Shown piece by piece: positions 7,958 to 17,544 of a stretch of 64,000 nucleotides of DNA; position 1 is the stretch's first letter; each line of letters begins with the position of its first letter. Made by a program: the position numbers and the translations under genes. Source of the DNA: a virus; the IMG/VR virus record IMGVR_UViG_3300027777_001718, positions 29,710 to 93,709 of that record; one strand, written 5' to 3'. Under the pieces are notes generated by a model. The model saw only the letters and a list, made by a program, of their open reading frames with translations, ran no database searches and was not told the DNA's origin.

Positions 7958-10900
7958 CTACTCAGAAAAAAGCCAATCCAAGCCAAAAGTCCTTGCGGCA
8001 TCAGGCTTTAGCTTCTCCCCCCAGTGCACAAAAACGTCCCTGTCCATGCCGAAATGGTACGGCCCAGCGCCCTTGATCAAGGTGCCGTCCAACCGCCGCG
8101 GCCAGAACTCAACGTCATCAATCATGCATTTGGGAATCACTTCCTTGTAAACACGCTCGGCGTGCTCAAAAGGCACTATCAACACAATCGCGTCATGGAT
8201 CTGCAGCGCGATCTTATAATCAATGTCAGGGTGCTCATTCCGGTACTTACAGAAGTTTGCCAACGCAATAGAAACGGCATCAGCAACGCCACCTTGAATA
8301 GGGAAGTTCTGCGCCTGCCTTTCCTGCTCGCCCTGCACAGAGCGCTCGTTAGACTCTACGAACCGCCGGAACCGACCATACGGCCCTACAAGCCAACCGG
8401 GGGACTGCGACCGTGACCGGCATTCAGCCAGAAAAGCTTTCGTGCCGGGATAAGCTTTGAAATAGGCGTCGATCATCCGCTGGCAATCATCAGCGCTAAC
8501 GTCAACGCCCTCTTCTTTGCACTGCCGCGCAATGGCTTCTGACCCGCGACCGTATGGAATACCAAAGTTCACGTTTTTGGCCGCAATACGCAAACCTTTC
8601 TTGCCGGCCGCTACCAACCCGCTTTTTGTGGGCTCGACGCCTTGGAGATTGAACGTCTTGACTGCCTGCTGACTGTGGATGTCGTAGTGATTGGGATCGC
8701 TCTCCGGCAGAAGATTCCGCCGGACGTGTTCAATCATATCTTTATCCTGCGACAACCACGCCAGCACAGCCAACTCAGCGCCCGTCAAGTCAGTCTCAAT
8801 TCCAACGTGGCCCTCGGGTACACGAAGAATCGACCGTACAGGATGTTTGTAGTGTTCCTTGCCAATTATTCTTTTATAGTCGTCTTCTCGGCGGCTACTG
8901 AGGTTTTGCAAGGGCGGGCGGGAACTAGAGGCGCGGCCGGTTTCCTTCGTCTGGAATAAGTGCGTGCGCACTTTGCCGTCGGAGTGTACGCACCCGACGA
9001 GGCCTTTTTCGTAAGCAAAGTTTCCGTTTTCGTCTGTTTCAAAATCACCCGTTTCATTTTCAGACGGTTTGCGTAATACCGACTGCAGCACCTGACTGGC
9101 GAACTTGTAATCGCGAATCTTGGCTGCTGTTGCGTTGTCGTGGCCGAGAATACCGAGACTTTCCTTGTCTGTGCTGGGCGTCGCTGTCTTTGGATCCACG
9201 CCCTTCCACGTCATGTCGGCCCACAATACTGGCCGTTTACCAGTTGTCTTGATCGGCCGCAGGTTGAGTACTCGCGCGTCTTCTGGCACAGCCGGGGCGT
9301 TGGTATACCGACTAGCAAACGCCCGCCCAAAAAGCGCCACAGATAACTGCGGTTGCGACTTGGGGTTGAACGCCGGCCAATTTAGCTCTGCCCGAATTTC
9401 TGCCAACAACCGGTCTTGTGTCTGCATGAACAGGGTTGTTAACTCGTCGGCCCTATTTCTATCAATAACCATGCCGGTCATTTCCATCTCTAGAAACGCC
9501 AGCGACGCGGTATGCGCTGTCCAGTAGGGCAGCCAGCAGTCGTTGCCGTACATATCATGCCGCAACATGCCGTCTGCCCCGTTCGTGCCATAGAACCGCA
9601 TGGCAATTCTGCGCGTCACGTCAGCGTCATAGGACGCATACGGGTGCAGTACGTAAGCTGGGCATTCGCCGTAGCCGCCAACTTCACTGGCTTTAAGTTT
9701 GTTTTCAGCCCGGTACTTCTTTTTCCACTTGTCAAGCGGTTCCCAATAAGTCGGCGCCGTCGTGAATTTCATCGAGCATTCGTCAAGGCCGTAGCGGGCG
9801 CACTCATTGACAGCATGGTACATCAAGCTCGTGTCCCAGCCGCCGTGACACCGGTCGTCTGGGTCGCTAGCCGGAGCATACTCATCACGGCAGTCCACGC
9901 CGAACGCCAGTAGCCACGGAAGGTCAGCGCGGAGGAAATGCCCGCCAACCCGTACGCGCCTGTCTGGCGTGCTTTTAAGCAGCCGGAGTAGCTCACGCCG
10001 CACAACTTCAAGGCCCGGTTTAAACGCAACAGCGCCACCCTGATGCCGTAAAACAATAGTCCGGGCCCATTTGTCTTTGTTTGACACCTGAACAGTCCGC
10101 AGATACGCGCCGGCTTCTGTGGGATACTCACCGTGCCACTCACAGTCCACTGCAATGATATTTGCGTTGGGTTCTGGATCAGCAATCATCGAATCAACCA
10201 ACTCAACCAGCGCGGCTTCTGTATAGATATCTGCGTGGTCGACCTGCTCTGCCGTATAAATCTGGTCATCTAGCAGCGACTTGAAACGCGCAATCTGGCC
10301 CTCAAAGTCACCAGTCGCGTCAGGCTTGCGCACCACATAAGCCGGATGCATCACCGACATGACTTTGATTTCACGTGGATTACCCGCGGCGTCAAAAGAG
10401 GCTAAGGGTAATACACGGCCAGTTAACCCGGTCACATTCCCGGCCGTACGCATGACAGCTTTAGCCGCGTCATTGCCAAGGCACAAAATGTAGTCAGGCT
10501 CAACGAGTCTGATTTCCTGTTCTAGCAAAATGGCACAGTCTTTAATCCACGCCGCAGGAACAGCTGTAATCTCTTCTCGACCAGCTGTAAATTTGCACGC
10601 CGCAGTGACGTACCAACTGCAGTAAGTTTCGGGACTAATACCTGCGGCTTCCATCGTATCAGCCAGCAGCAACATGCCTGTGCTACCGATATAATTCTGA
10701 TGGCTTAACTCAAACGCGCTGGGAATTTTGCCAACAACCATGACTTTAGCTTTATGGAATGGCCCGAAGATTGCGGCCGGTTGAAGCGCGTCTTCAGTTC
10801 CCCAGATGTGGCCGGGCAAAAACTCAGCTTCCACCTGCTGCGTCTTGAGCATCACAGGCATTGGGAATTGGGGCTTGTAAAGCGCATCCCTATACAGCTT

Positions 10901-11122
10901 GACCAGCTGCTCACCTACCGGAATGACTTTCTTCTTTTTAACCTCATTGATATCAATTGCGTCGCCCAAAACGTTGGCGTGCGCAATGAAATCGGCGCCA
11001 GCCGCGGGCATACCGGGCGCTGTCAAGTCAATGAGAGGATACATATCCTCTGTCAGCTTATCCCCCGTATTGTCGTAGAGCGCGCGGGTCAGCCGATGCG
11101 TCAACTGTACCTCAGATGCCAT
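7958..11122 (-). CDS. polA: DNA polymerase I family replicase with N-terminal uracil-DNA-glycosylase-like domain
   Basis: This 1054-residue protein has three domains. Residues 125-290 look like a UDG superfamily domain (VMVVGKIPSAFE, NYIGSTGMLL, YILCLGNDAAKAV, SVMHPAYVVR). Residues 320-510 are a 3'-5' exonuclease with VDCEWHG (D326, E328), GGHFLRADLPWL and SYDADVTRR. Residues 520-1054 are the family A polymerase, with motif A around D778 (IETDLTGAE), motif B RIAAKNVNFGIPYG with R845 and K849, and motif C QIHDAIV (H986, D987). The HDE glutamate is replaced by alanine, and the UDG catalytic motif reads GKIPS instead of GEAPG. It is very probably the phage replicase. The UDG domain could scan for uracil or be a structural relic. 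The gene lies 6 bases after the primase stop. Confidence 0.92.
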   Translation of the reverse strand: MASEVQLTHRLTRALYDNTGDKLTEDMYPLIDLTAPGMPAAGADFIAHANVLGDAIDINEVKKKKVIPVGEQLVKLYRDALYKPQFPMPVMLKTQQVEAEFLPGHIWGTEDALQPAAIFGPFHKAKVMVVGKIPSAFELSHQNYIGSTGMLLLADTMEAAGISPETYCSWYVTAACKFTAGREEITAVPAAWIKDCAILLEQEIRLVEPDYILCLGNDAAKAVMRTAGNVTGLTGRVLPLASFDAAGNPREIKVMSVMHPAYVVRKPDATGDFEGQIARFKSLLDDQIYTAEQVDHADIYTEAALVELVDSMIADPEPNANIIAVDCEWHGEYPTEAGAYLRTVQVSNKDKWARTIVLRHQGGAVAFKPGLEVVRRELLRLLKSTPDRRVRVGGHFLRADLPWLLAFGVDCRDEYAPASDPDDRCHGGWDTSLMYHAVNECARYGLDECSMKFTTAPTYWEPLDKWKKKYRAENKLKASEVGGYGECPAYVLHPYASYDADVTRRIAMRFYGTNGADGMLRHDMYGNDCWLPYWTAHTASLAFLEMEMTGMVIDRNRADELTTLFMQTQDRLLAEIRAELNWPAFNPKSQPQLSVALFGRAFASRYTNAPAVPEDARVLNLRPIKTTGKRPVLWADMTWKGVDPKTATPSTDKESLGILGHDNATAAKIRDYKFASQVLQSVLRKPSENETGDFETDENGNFAYEKGLVGCVHSDGKVRTHLFQTKETGRASSSRPPLQNLSSRREDDYKRIIGKEHYKHPVRSILRVPEGHVGIETDLTGAELAVLAWLSQDKDMIEHVRRNLLPESDPNHYDIHSQQAVKTFNLQGVEPTKSGLVAAGKKGLRIAAKNVNFGIPYGRGSEAIARQCKEEGVDVSADDCQRMIDAYFKAYPGTKAFLAECRSRSQSPGWLVGPYGRFRRFVESNERSVQGEQERQAQNFPIQGGVADAVSIALANFCKYRNEHPDIDYKIALQIHDAIVLIVPFEHAERVYKEVIPKCMIDDVEFWPRRLDGTLIKGAGPYHFGMDRDVFVHWGEKLKPDAARTFGLDWLFSE

Positions 11123-11128
11123 AAAACC

Positions 11129-12199
11129 TCACTGTAAAAAAGACAAATCAGCTTTGACGTCGACAGCATCGGCCGCCGCTGAAAGCAGGTCAAATAACTC
11201 AGCGCGTGTATAGTCCGCCGGATCGCGTACGTCTGGAAGAATAACAGGCACGACGCTCATGTTTCTGTCGCACAGCCGCTGCGTAGTCTTTTCAAGCTCG
11301 TCTTGCGCGTCGTTGTCGAGCACAATGAAAATCGGCTTGTCTGCCCACGTTGTAGCCAATGCTGTCTCCTGCCACAAGGATAAAGATTTCCCGAAACAAC
11401 AGACGGCCGCCGGCCACATTCGCCATACGCTCGGAGCGCCTTCGACCAAAATCACAACTGGCTGCTCGCGGGCAGCGTCGTAGTTGTAGAGCATCTGGCT
11501 TTTGCGCCCTTGGGTGAAGTACTTCACCGTCATAGTGCGATTGCCAACAATTCGCCCCTGCCACGCAACCAGCTTGCTGTCAGCGTACGCCGGGATATAA
11601 ATCCTCCCGCGCATCAGTTTGTATGCGTCCAGTGCCGGAGTAGTGCAAACACCGATATCGAACCGCTCTGCCAGTTCTTTGATATCAAAGTTCCGCGCCG
11701 CCAGATACTCAACCGCCGGGTGGTAATCCGGCAGCGTGTCAATCCTGACAATCTCCCCCGGCGGCTCAATGTCCTTCAGAACGTAGTCGCTCGTCGGCGG
11801 GCGAATAACAGCTTTAGTTTGAAACTGGCGGCCTCCGCCGAAAATTAAGTCAGCCAGCTGCTCTAGCCGCCCTTCTTGCTTCAGACACCCGTCGTTGTAG
11901 CAAACAGCCAAATGCGTATCCATGCGCCGGCCGTCAATAAAGTCAGCTCCGTACGTATGGTTAATCCACAGCCGGTGCCGATCTTCTTTACAAAACGGAC
12001 AGCAAACACGGTAATACTCGCCCCAGCTCTGGGCGCGCTTAATGAACTTGCCGGGGCGCAACGGATCTTTGAACCGCTGAACTTGCGCCGACGCCCCGGC
12101 ATTGGCAATCAGCACGGAACTGAATTTGTGCTCAAGTAGCGAATACAAGAGCGGATTCATCGGATTAATTGTTGGTGCCTCGGGCGCAGCCATCGTCAT
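11129..12199 (-). CDS. DnaG-type primase with zinc motif and Toprim domain
   Basis: A 356-residue primase. The zinc motif lies at residues 66-105 (CCPFC, then a Cys pair in HLAVCYNDGC). The Toprim domain is seen at 248-258 (VVILVEGAPSVWR, with the catalytic Glu) and 291-298 (FIVLDNDA, with the Asp pair). It should make RNA primers for the adjacent polymerase. It is shorter than cellular DnaG and lacks the C-terminal helicase-binding region. The start has an AAAGGAG site. It is transcribed with the helicase gene, which ends 12 bases upstream. Confidence 0.88.
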   Translation of the reverse strand: MTMAAPEAPTINPMNPLLYSLLEHKFSSVLIANAGASAQVQRFKDPLRPGKFIKRAQSWGEYYRVCCPFCKEDRHRLWINHTYGADFIDGRRMDTHLAVCYNDGCLKQEGRLEQLADLIFGGGRQFQTKAVIRPPTSDYVLKDIEPPGEIVRIDTLPDYHPAVEYLAARNFDIKELAERFDIGVCTTPALDAYKLMRGRIYIPAYADSKLVAWQGRIVGNRTMTVKYFTQGRKSQMLYNYDAAREQPVVILVEGAPSVWRMWPAAVCCFGKSLSLWQETALATTWADKPIFIVLDNDAQDELEKTTQRLCDRNMSVVPVILPDVRDPADYTRAELFDLLSAAADAVDVKADLSFLQ

Positions 12200-12210
12200 A
12201 CAAACTCCTT

Positions 12211-13857
12211 TCAGGCAAGACCGTTGTCTTCAGCAAACCGGTCAACCGGCATAATGCGCCGGCGTGGTTCTCTTGCTGCGGCAGGCGCAAGTGGCGCAAT
12301 GTCGCCGCGGCGCAGAATCTTGCGGGCTGTTTCAGACGCTGTGTACTCATCATTTACCAAATGCACGTCCAAGATGTTATCGTCGATACGCACAAGCCCG
12401 CGTCGGCTAGCCGGCACACCAGACCTGATCTTAGAGTAATGAATCGTAGAAACGCGTGTTTCATCGCAGCGCTTGTTCACGCACAAACAAGCGTGTAGAA
12501 ACTCAGCGAACGATTTTGAACCCGCTGCGTCGGTATGTGACGTGTACTTATACGGCGGTTTCTTCTCATATTGACCCGGCGCCAATTGATGCGCCAGCAT
12601 GACAGTTGCGCCGTACGGGACAGCAATTTTTGTGCGTAAATCGTCCGCCACGTTTTTGATCGGCCGGGCAAGGCTTTCTACGTATCGACCGCGCTTATCA
12701 TTTGACATTTCACGCTCAACAAGCGCGCTGGCATGGTCCACGAACAGCGCGCCAATATCCATGTTGCGCGTTTCGGCAACCTTCTCAATAACCGCCACAA
12801 TTTCAGAAACGCCGCCGTCACCGTGATTGCCGGTTTTGATGTTCTTCGAAAAATCCAAGAACATGAAATGTTTGTTGAACCATTCCATCATGGCAACCCA
12901 GCGGTCACGCTCACACAGCATGATTTCACCGTTACGATTTTCGGGCAGTTCGCGCTCGTACGATTTCAACGTGTCACGCGTTGAGAAGTCATTCCAAAAA
13001 TTAGGGTTGTCCACAAACAAATTTCGGTCGATATGAGAAGCCGCGGACCAGAATAACGGATTCATCTTATCCGCCCCGTCTTCGTAACAGACGTATACAG
13101 AAAGCTTGTTATTCCCACGTACGAAAAACTGCTGCGCTATGCGGACCGCAGCAGCTGCCATCATTGTCGTCTTACCGCCTTCAAACGGCCCTAAAAGGCC
13201 AATCATGTCACCTCTGCGGAAACCGCCCAGATACTGGTCAATCCACGGAATAGTCGTCGGCTCAGGTGCCGGCGCCAACACAATCTCAGCGCCAAATTCT
13301 GGGGCATGTGCGGCATTGACAATTTCGCTGCCAAGATATTGAACAGCTTTGGCTTTCTGTGCAAACGCTTGCAACCGAGCTTCAAAATCAACAACAACCG
13401 TATCTTTTGCTGAGTTAATGGTGTGCTGCAATTCCGGTTTCAGAATTCGTACATTTACAAATCGCCGCAGAATTGTTTCCTGATACTGCCGATCTGCGCG
13501 CCTGTCGTCGTTTACGCGGGCCTGCGGCTCAAAAGCGTCTGTTATGAGAACGATCAAATCTTCAAGCTCTTCCGCCCGAATAGACATCGTTCCGCCGTCG
13601 TACCACGCGCGCAACTGTGCTACTAATGCGCGCTCCGGTACGGCGTTGAATTGCTCGTACAGGCCAATTGCTGCGGCATACAGATAAATAAACGGCGATT
13701 CTTTGCCGCCGCCTAAGAAATGCCCCGGCGTCACGCCAACATTGTGGGCATCTTTTAACAACCCGGGATTACACAGAAATCCACGGACCATTTCTTTGAT
13801 TTCATCATACTGCAACACTTCTTCGTGAGTCTCGCGCGCTCCGTCGCTACTAGCCAT
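12211..13857 (-). CDS. DnaB-type replicative helicase
   Basis: This 548-residue protein has an N-terminal helical domain (1-180) and a RecA-type motor. Walker A is GPFEGGKTT at 223-231, preceded by the DnaB-like LGGFRRGDMIGLL. Walker B is IGALFVDHASAL. Later it has ATVMLAHQLAP and a DnaB-like segment with DAAGSKSFAEFLHACLCVN. It is predicted to unwind the fork with the adjacent primase and polymerase. The C-terminal 50 residues are basic and proline-rich. The ATG at 13857 overlaps the end of the upstream gene by 8 bases. Confidence 0.88.
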   Translation of the reverse strand: MASSDGARETHEEVLQYDEIKEMVRGFLCNPGLLKDAHNVGVTPGHFLGGGKESPFIYLYAAAIGLYEQFNAVPERALVAQLRAWYDGGTMSIRAEELEDLIVLITDAFEPQARVNDDRRADRQYQETILRRFVNVRILKPELQHTINSAKDTVVVDFEARLQAFAQKAKAVQYLGSEIVNAAHAPEFGAEIVLAPAPEPTTIPWIDQYLGGFRRGDMIGLLGPFEGGKTTMMAAAAVRIAQQFFVRGNNKLSVYVCYEDGADKMNPLFWSAASHIDRNLFVDNPNFWNDFSTRDTLKSYERELPENRNGEIMLCERDRWVAMMEWFNKHFMFLDFSKNIKTGNHGDGGVSEIVAVIEKVAETRNMDIGALFVDHASALVEREMSNDKRGRYVESLARPIKNVADDLRTKIAVPYGATVMLAHQLAPGQYEKKPPYKYTSHTDAAGSKSFAEFLHACLCVNKRCDETRVSTIHYSKIRSGVPASRRGLVRIDDNILDVHLVNDEYTASETARKILRRGDIAPLAPAAAREPRRRIMPVDRFAEDNGLA

Positions 13858-14611
13858 TGTATGTCCTCCAATGATCGCGAATTAAGCGGACAGCGGCGCG
13901 TAATTCATCAGTGACCCACCATGCTGTGTCTTCGTTTTTAATAACCTCGTCGTACGCTGGTTGATTTGCTTCGTAATCTAATGCTGCTCGCCACAGATAA
14001 CGCTCAATAGCGCTGTCGCAATTTGCCAGCGCAGCCCACGCGTGTCTAAAAAATGGCGTCGCTGAAACATAGCCCTCATCGCAAAGCACGTACAGCGTTT
14101 GATTTTCTTTCGAGAACTTAAAAATGTTTGTGCTTTTGTAGCGTGATTGAATCGTGTGCCCAGCGACGTGCGCTTTTAGCGAAATAGCTTTCGGTAAATC
14201 TTCGCAATACCGGTCGTATAATTTTTGCGATGACGCGCCGTACAGCATCGTCGGGCGCATGGTTGGCATCTTGTCTAACCCGCCGGCTAATGTGACCTCC
14301 GCGGCTGGCGAGAAATGCGCATAAACCCACATACCGGGGTTTGCGCCGACAGATGCTACAGCGCGCGCTGCTTTGGCCCACGCAGACGTGTGGCGCACGC
14401 CAAAGTTATCTTTACCGCCGTCCCAAATAGGCCGCCGCAACGTATGTGCGGAATCATCCCAATCCACTGCGGCGTCGTTTAAATAAATAAACTGATACCG
14501 CAAATACGCGGCTAGCTGCTCTGTCGTCAGCTGGGAATACCAGCCATGCGCTAATATCGCGTCATGTGGCCCCGCCGCCTCCACCGTTGCGCCAACTACG
14601 TTGTGCGTCAT
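13850..14611 (-). CDS. Unknown protein in the replication operon, 253 aa
   Basis: An aromatic-rich soluble protein with no family I recognise. It lies between the SF2 helicase and DnaB-type helicase genes and overlaps both by short stretches, so it is translated from the replication transcript. The first ATG is at 14611; a TTG seven codons upstream is possible. Its position between two helicases makes a replication accessory role (for example a helicase loader) conceivable, but no AAA+ or loader motif is visible. Confidence 0.7.
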   Translation of the reverse strand: MTHNVVGATVEAAGPHDAILAHGWYSQLTTEQLAAYLRYQFIYLNDAAVDWDDSAHTLRRPIWDGGKDNFGVRHTSAWAKAARAVASVGANPGMWVYAHFSPAAEVTLAGGLDKMPTMRPTMLYGASSQKLYDRYCEDLPKAISLKAHVAGHTIQSRYKSTNIFKFSKENQTLYVLCDEGYVSATPFFRHAWAALANCDSAIERYLWRAALDYEANQPAYDEVIKNEDTAWWVTDELRAAVRLIRDHWRTYNG

Positions 14612-16100
14612 GCCAGTTTTGTTCCCATCCAAGAAGTTTGTAACTATTACGCCGACCTAAGCTCTTGCGATAAAAAGTTGGATCAAATGTGTCCATGCAA
14701 TCCAAAACTTCGCCAAAATCCTTTTTCGTGCCGTCAGGTGCTGTGTAAATACGACTCACGCGGCCCGGGCCCTGTACGTCGACAATGTCGCTGTCCCGGT
14801 CATCTGCGCGCACCAGTACGCTCAGCTGCTCAAAGTCTACGCCCGTCGACCAGACGTCTGTAGCAATGACGCGCTTTAACGCGCCAGACTCAAACGCTGC
14901 CCGCATATCATGTTTCTGAAACTCGTTCAGCGGCTTGTAGTCCTCCGGTAACAGCTTTTTCTTTCTGTACGCCGCGCAGTCATACGGCGTCATGTTGCCG
15001 TATACAAGACTGAACTCCGGCAACAACGAACCAAGGTGAACCGCGTGCTCAATGGTTTCTACAAGTATCAAAATCTGATGCGATTCCGGGTACTCGCGGA
15101 CGGCGTCGGCTATGATGCCGTTTCGCTCTCGGTTTGTCCAGATGCCGTACCGTTTTCTCGCAACGCGGTTTCCGTAGCGCTCTGCGGGGTTCGAACGCAG
15201 ACGCATTGGCAGCCAGTTCACCTTCACCGGCACGACTAGCCCAAGGTCCACAGCGTTCTGGTAGGTCAGCTCAAAGACCATTGGACCAAATAGCGGCTCA
15301 AGCACAGCATGCGCATTGTCCATGCGCGCATATGGCGTGGCACTCATGCCATAGTTCCTACTGTGCCTATACCGCGCAGCCAACGCTGTCGAAAAGTTGA
15401 CCGTGGCCAGCTGATGCACTTCGTCAGCGAACAAAAAGTCTGCGTCGCCATCTGAGTGCGCCAGACTGCCGGCAGTGATCACCGTCACCCGCTCCCACTG
15501 CTTCCAGCCGTCACCGACACGGCCGACTTTCGGCAACAAGCGCTTCAAACTGCGCACAATGCGCTCGGCTACGTCTACGCTCTTTGTAACAACGTGGATT
15601 TTGGCTTCAGGAAACAAAAGCGCTGCTGCGCCGATCAGTGTTGTTTTCCCGAAGCCGGTCACGGCTTTGATAATCCCGCAGGGCGTTCTGGCAATCGTCT
15701 GCAGGCATTCTTCTTGCCGCGGGCGAAACTCAATTCGACCAGCAAGATTTTCCCACTGCGGCACGTAGCAGTTGGGGCGCTTACGCTCGACAGTGTTCTC
15801 GGGCAAAATCGGCGTGCAGCCCAGCTTTCGCAGCCGGTTGATCATGCGGGCTAAATACCCGCTCAGCACAATCACGTGCCCGTTTTCAACACGGTACAGC
15901 TTGTATTCTTTCGTCTGAAAGAACATGCGCTGCCCCGTAATTGGATCTCGCCGCGCCTGCCCCTGCACCTGCTCGATATGCGAATACCGCAAATCGTGCG
16001 TAAGTTTTTTGATCAACTCATCCGGCAACGGCGCGTTAGCCGGCCCCGTAAGCGTGAGAACGTTGCCGCTACGGTTGATAACGACAGATTGCGCAACCAT
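14562..16100 (-). CDS. Superfamily 2 DEAD/DEAH-type helicase (UvsW-like)
   Basis: A 512-residue helicase. Motif I is AVTGFGKTT, motif II is FADEVHQ (DEVH), motif III is GMSATPYARMD, and motif V/VI are DVWSTGVDFEQL and QGPGRVSR. The layout is like phage UvsW or RapA-type translocases acting on branched DNA, which would suit a recombination-dependent replication mode. I choose ATG 16100, 12 bases after a GGAG site and just past the stop of the upstream gene at 16102, because a longer version would overlap that gene by 107 bases. It overlaps the following gene by 50 bases. Confidence 0.85.
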   Translation of the reverse strand: MVAQSVVINRSGNVLTLTGPANAPLPDELIKKLTHDLRYSHIEQVQGQARRDPITGQRMFFQTKEYKLYRVENGHVIVLSGYLARMINRLRKLGCTPILPENTVERKRPNCYVPQWENLAGRIEFRPRQEECLQTIARTPCGIIKAVTGFGKTTLIGAAALLFPEAKIHVVTKSVDVAERIVRSLKRLLPKVGRVGDGWKQWERVTVITAGSLAHSDGDADFLFADEVHQLATVNFSTALAARYRHSRNYGMSATPYARMDNAHAVLEPLFGPMVFELTYQNAVDLGLVVPVKVNWLPMRLRSNPAERYGNRVARKRYGIWTNRERNGIIADAVREYPESHQILILVETIEHAVHLGSLLPEFSLVYGNMTPYDCAAYRKKKLLPEDYKPLNEFQKHDMRAAFESGALKRVIATDVWSTGVDFEQLSVLVRADDRDSDIVDVQGPGRVSRIYTAPDGTKKDFGEVLDCMDTFDPTFYRKSLGRRNSYKLLGWEQNWHDAQRSWRNGGGGGAT

Positions 16101-16101
16101 G

Positions 16102-16596
16102 CTAGTTGTCGTCTCCGGGACCAGCAGCGGGTTCGACGGAAATGACTTCAAATGTCCCATATTTTTCCTGCGAGTTGTTGAACGGGGAAAACCCGCGATA
16201 TTTGCCAACGAGCGTCAGCAGATGCACAAAGTCCGATAATGATATCTCATCCGGCAGCACTGCCGACAAGACCACCGTGTCTCCCGGCCGAAAAGCCTCA
16301 TGGAGCGCAAAATGCCCGCGGGTATTTTCACTCTGCGGCTGTGATACCGTTCGGCGCCAATCGTTCCGTGGCTCGCCGACGACTACCGGGCACCAGTCGA
16401 TCTTCTTGACTTCAGTGTGGTGCTTGTTTGCTATCTTTGCGGCGTACCGCATACACGATAGCCACGCTGACGGCAGGAACATGACGCGATAGCTTGGGTC
16501 GCGGTCAAAGCAAAATATAACCTGCCCGTGTTTGCGCTTTTTTGCCGCGCCTAGACACACGCGGTTGAAACGAAGAGTAACCGTAATCTCTTGCAT
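16102..16596 (-). CDS. Unknown protein of the replication cluster, 164 aa
   Basis: A beta-rich protein with DWCPVVVGEPRNDW in the middle and a C-terminal VGKYRGFSPFNNSQEKYGTF segment. The segment 'GkyRGiSPf....yG.F.v' recurs, as I remember it, in uncharacterised phage proteins encoded beside replication genes. No catalytic residues can be assigned. The stop lies 2 bases upstream of the SF2 helicase start, consistent with coupled translation. Confidence 0.75.
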   Translation of the reverse strand: MQEITVTLRFNRVCLGAAKKRKHGQVIFCFDRDPSYRVMFLPSAWLSCMRYAAKIANKHHTEVKKIDWCPVVVGEPRNDWRRTVSQPQSENTRGHFALHEAFRPGDTVVLSAVLPDEISLSDFVHLLTLVGKYRGFSPFNNSQEKYGTFEVISVEPAAGPGDDN

Positions 16597-16602
16597 ACAA
16601 CA

Positions 16603-17544
16603 CTATTTTTTGCCAGTACTCATGTAGTCAGTATAAGAAGCGCATTCTGCAGGTGTTTTAAAAAACATCTTTGGCACAAACAACCCGTCTTTTACGCCGA
16701 GCCGTGTTTCCAACGCTGATAGCCAGTTGTATCGTAAATACCGCACAAAAGCTTGCGAGGCTCGCAAGTCGCCTTTGGCGTTGCCGCCGACAGCATTGTG
16801 GATGCGGTACAAAAAATTAGCCGGGTCTTGAATATCTACGGCATCGGCTGGTTTGGTTTTCCAAGCCGACAACACAGTCTGACAACGAAACTCCCGTGTT
16901 TTTATAAGCAGATGTTCGGGCCGCGACACACAAGCTTGCGTCTGTGGCGTAAGGCCCAAATACAACTCAAGTTTTGCCGCACGATCTGGCGCCCGCCGAT
17001 CCACGTACCACCGCGGATCAATTATGATTGTCAAAAGTTTTGCAACGTTCGGCTCAGAAATTGTCGGAATAAACAGCAAAGCTTTACGAACCGGATGAAT
17101 ATGGAAATACGTCTCCGCCGCCTCGTCAAAAACGAACTTGTTCCGCAACATACGCGACAGCATGGCGTACGTGGGATAATCGTGTAACGACAATTTGTGC
17201 CAACCCCCCGCTGCCGGCGCAATATCAACGCTGCGCATACGCGACAACACAATACTTGGGTCATTTAACTCTGCCGGTTCATGCAGAATGTTTGGACCGG
17301 CAATCTCAACGCCGCGCATCTCTTTGTTATTGCTCTTTAAATACAGCGCGCTAATTAACTCAGCGTTCTGCGCAATACCAATAATACGAGCAATCGTGCT
17401 TATGCCGACCAACACGGGCGTTAACAAAAACTCATCTACCAGTTGGTTAGAGTTAACGGGCGGCCCAATGCCAACTGAATACCACACCCGCTTATCAGGG
17501 GCAGTATACAGTTTAATGATATTTTCATCGGGTGTGGTGACCAT
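16603..17544 (-). CDS. Unknown protein, 313 aa
   Basis: A soluble protein with no recognised family. The start is placed at ATG 17544 (MVTTPDENII), because a GGAG site sits 7 bases upstream, rather than at the upstream in-frame codon. The start lies within the 3' end of the SbcC-like gene (20-base overlap). The last 60 residues (FVRYLRYNWLSALETRLG) are helical. Its place between the SbcC-like gene and the helicase suggests a DNA-metabolism role, without direct evidence. Confidence 0.72.
   Translation of the reverse strand: MVTTPDENIIKLYTAPDKRVWYSVGIGPPVNSNQLVDEFLLTPVLVGISTIARIIGIAQNAELISALYLKSNNKEMRGVEIAGPNILHEPAELNDPSIVLSRMRSVDIAPAAGGWHKLSLHDYPTYAMLSRMLRNKFVFDEAAETYFHIHPVRKALLFIPTISEPNVAKLLTIIIDPRWYVDRRAPDRAAKLELYLGLTPQTQACVSRPEHLLIKTREFRCQTVLSAWKTKPADAVDIQDPANFLYRIHNAVGGNAKGDLRASQAFVRYLRYNWLSALETRLGVKDGLFVPKMFFKTPAECASYTDYMSTGKK

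Noticed and set aside
14611-14632. TTG start for the 253-residue gene
   Set aside because: It lengthens the overlap with the SF2 helicase gene and has no better ribosome site than ATG 14611.
16100-16208. 36-residue upstream extension of the SF2 helicase
   Set aside because: It would overlap the preceding gene by 107 bases, while ATG 16100 follows a GGAG site just after that gene's stop.
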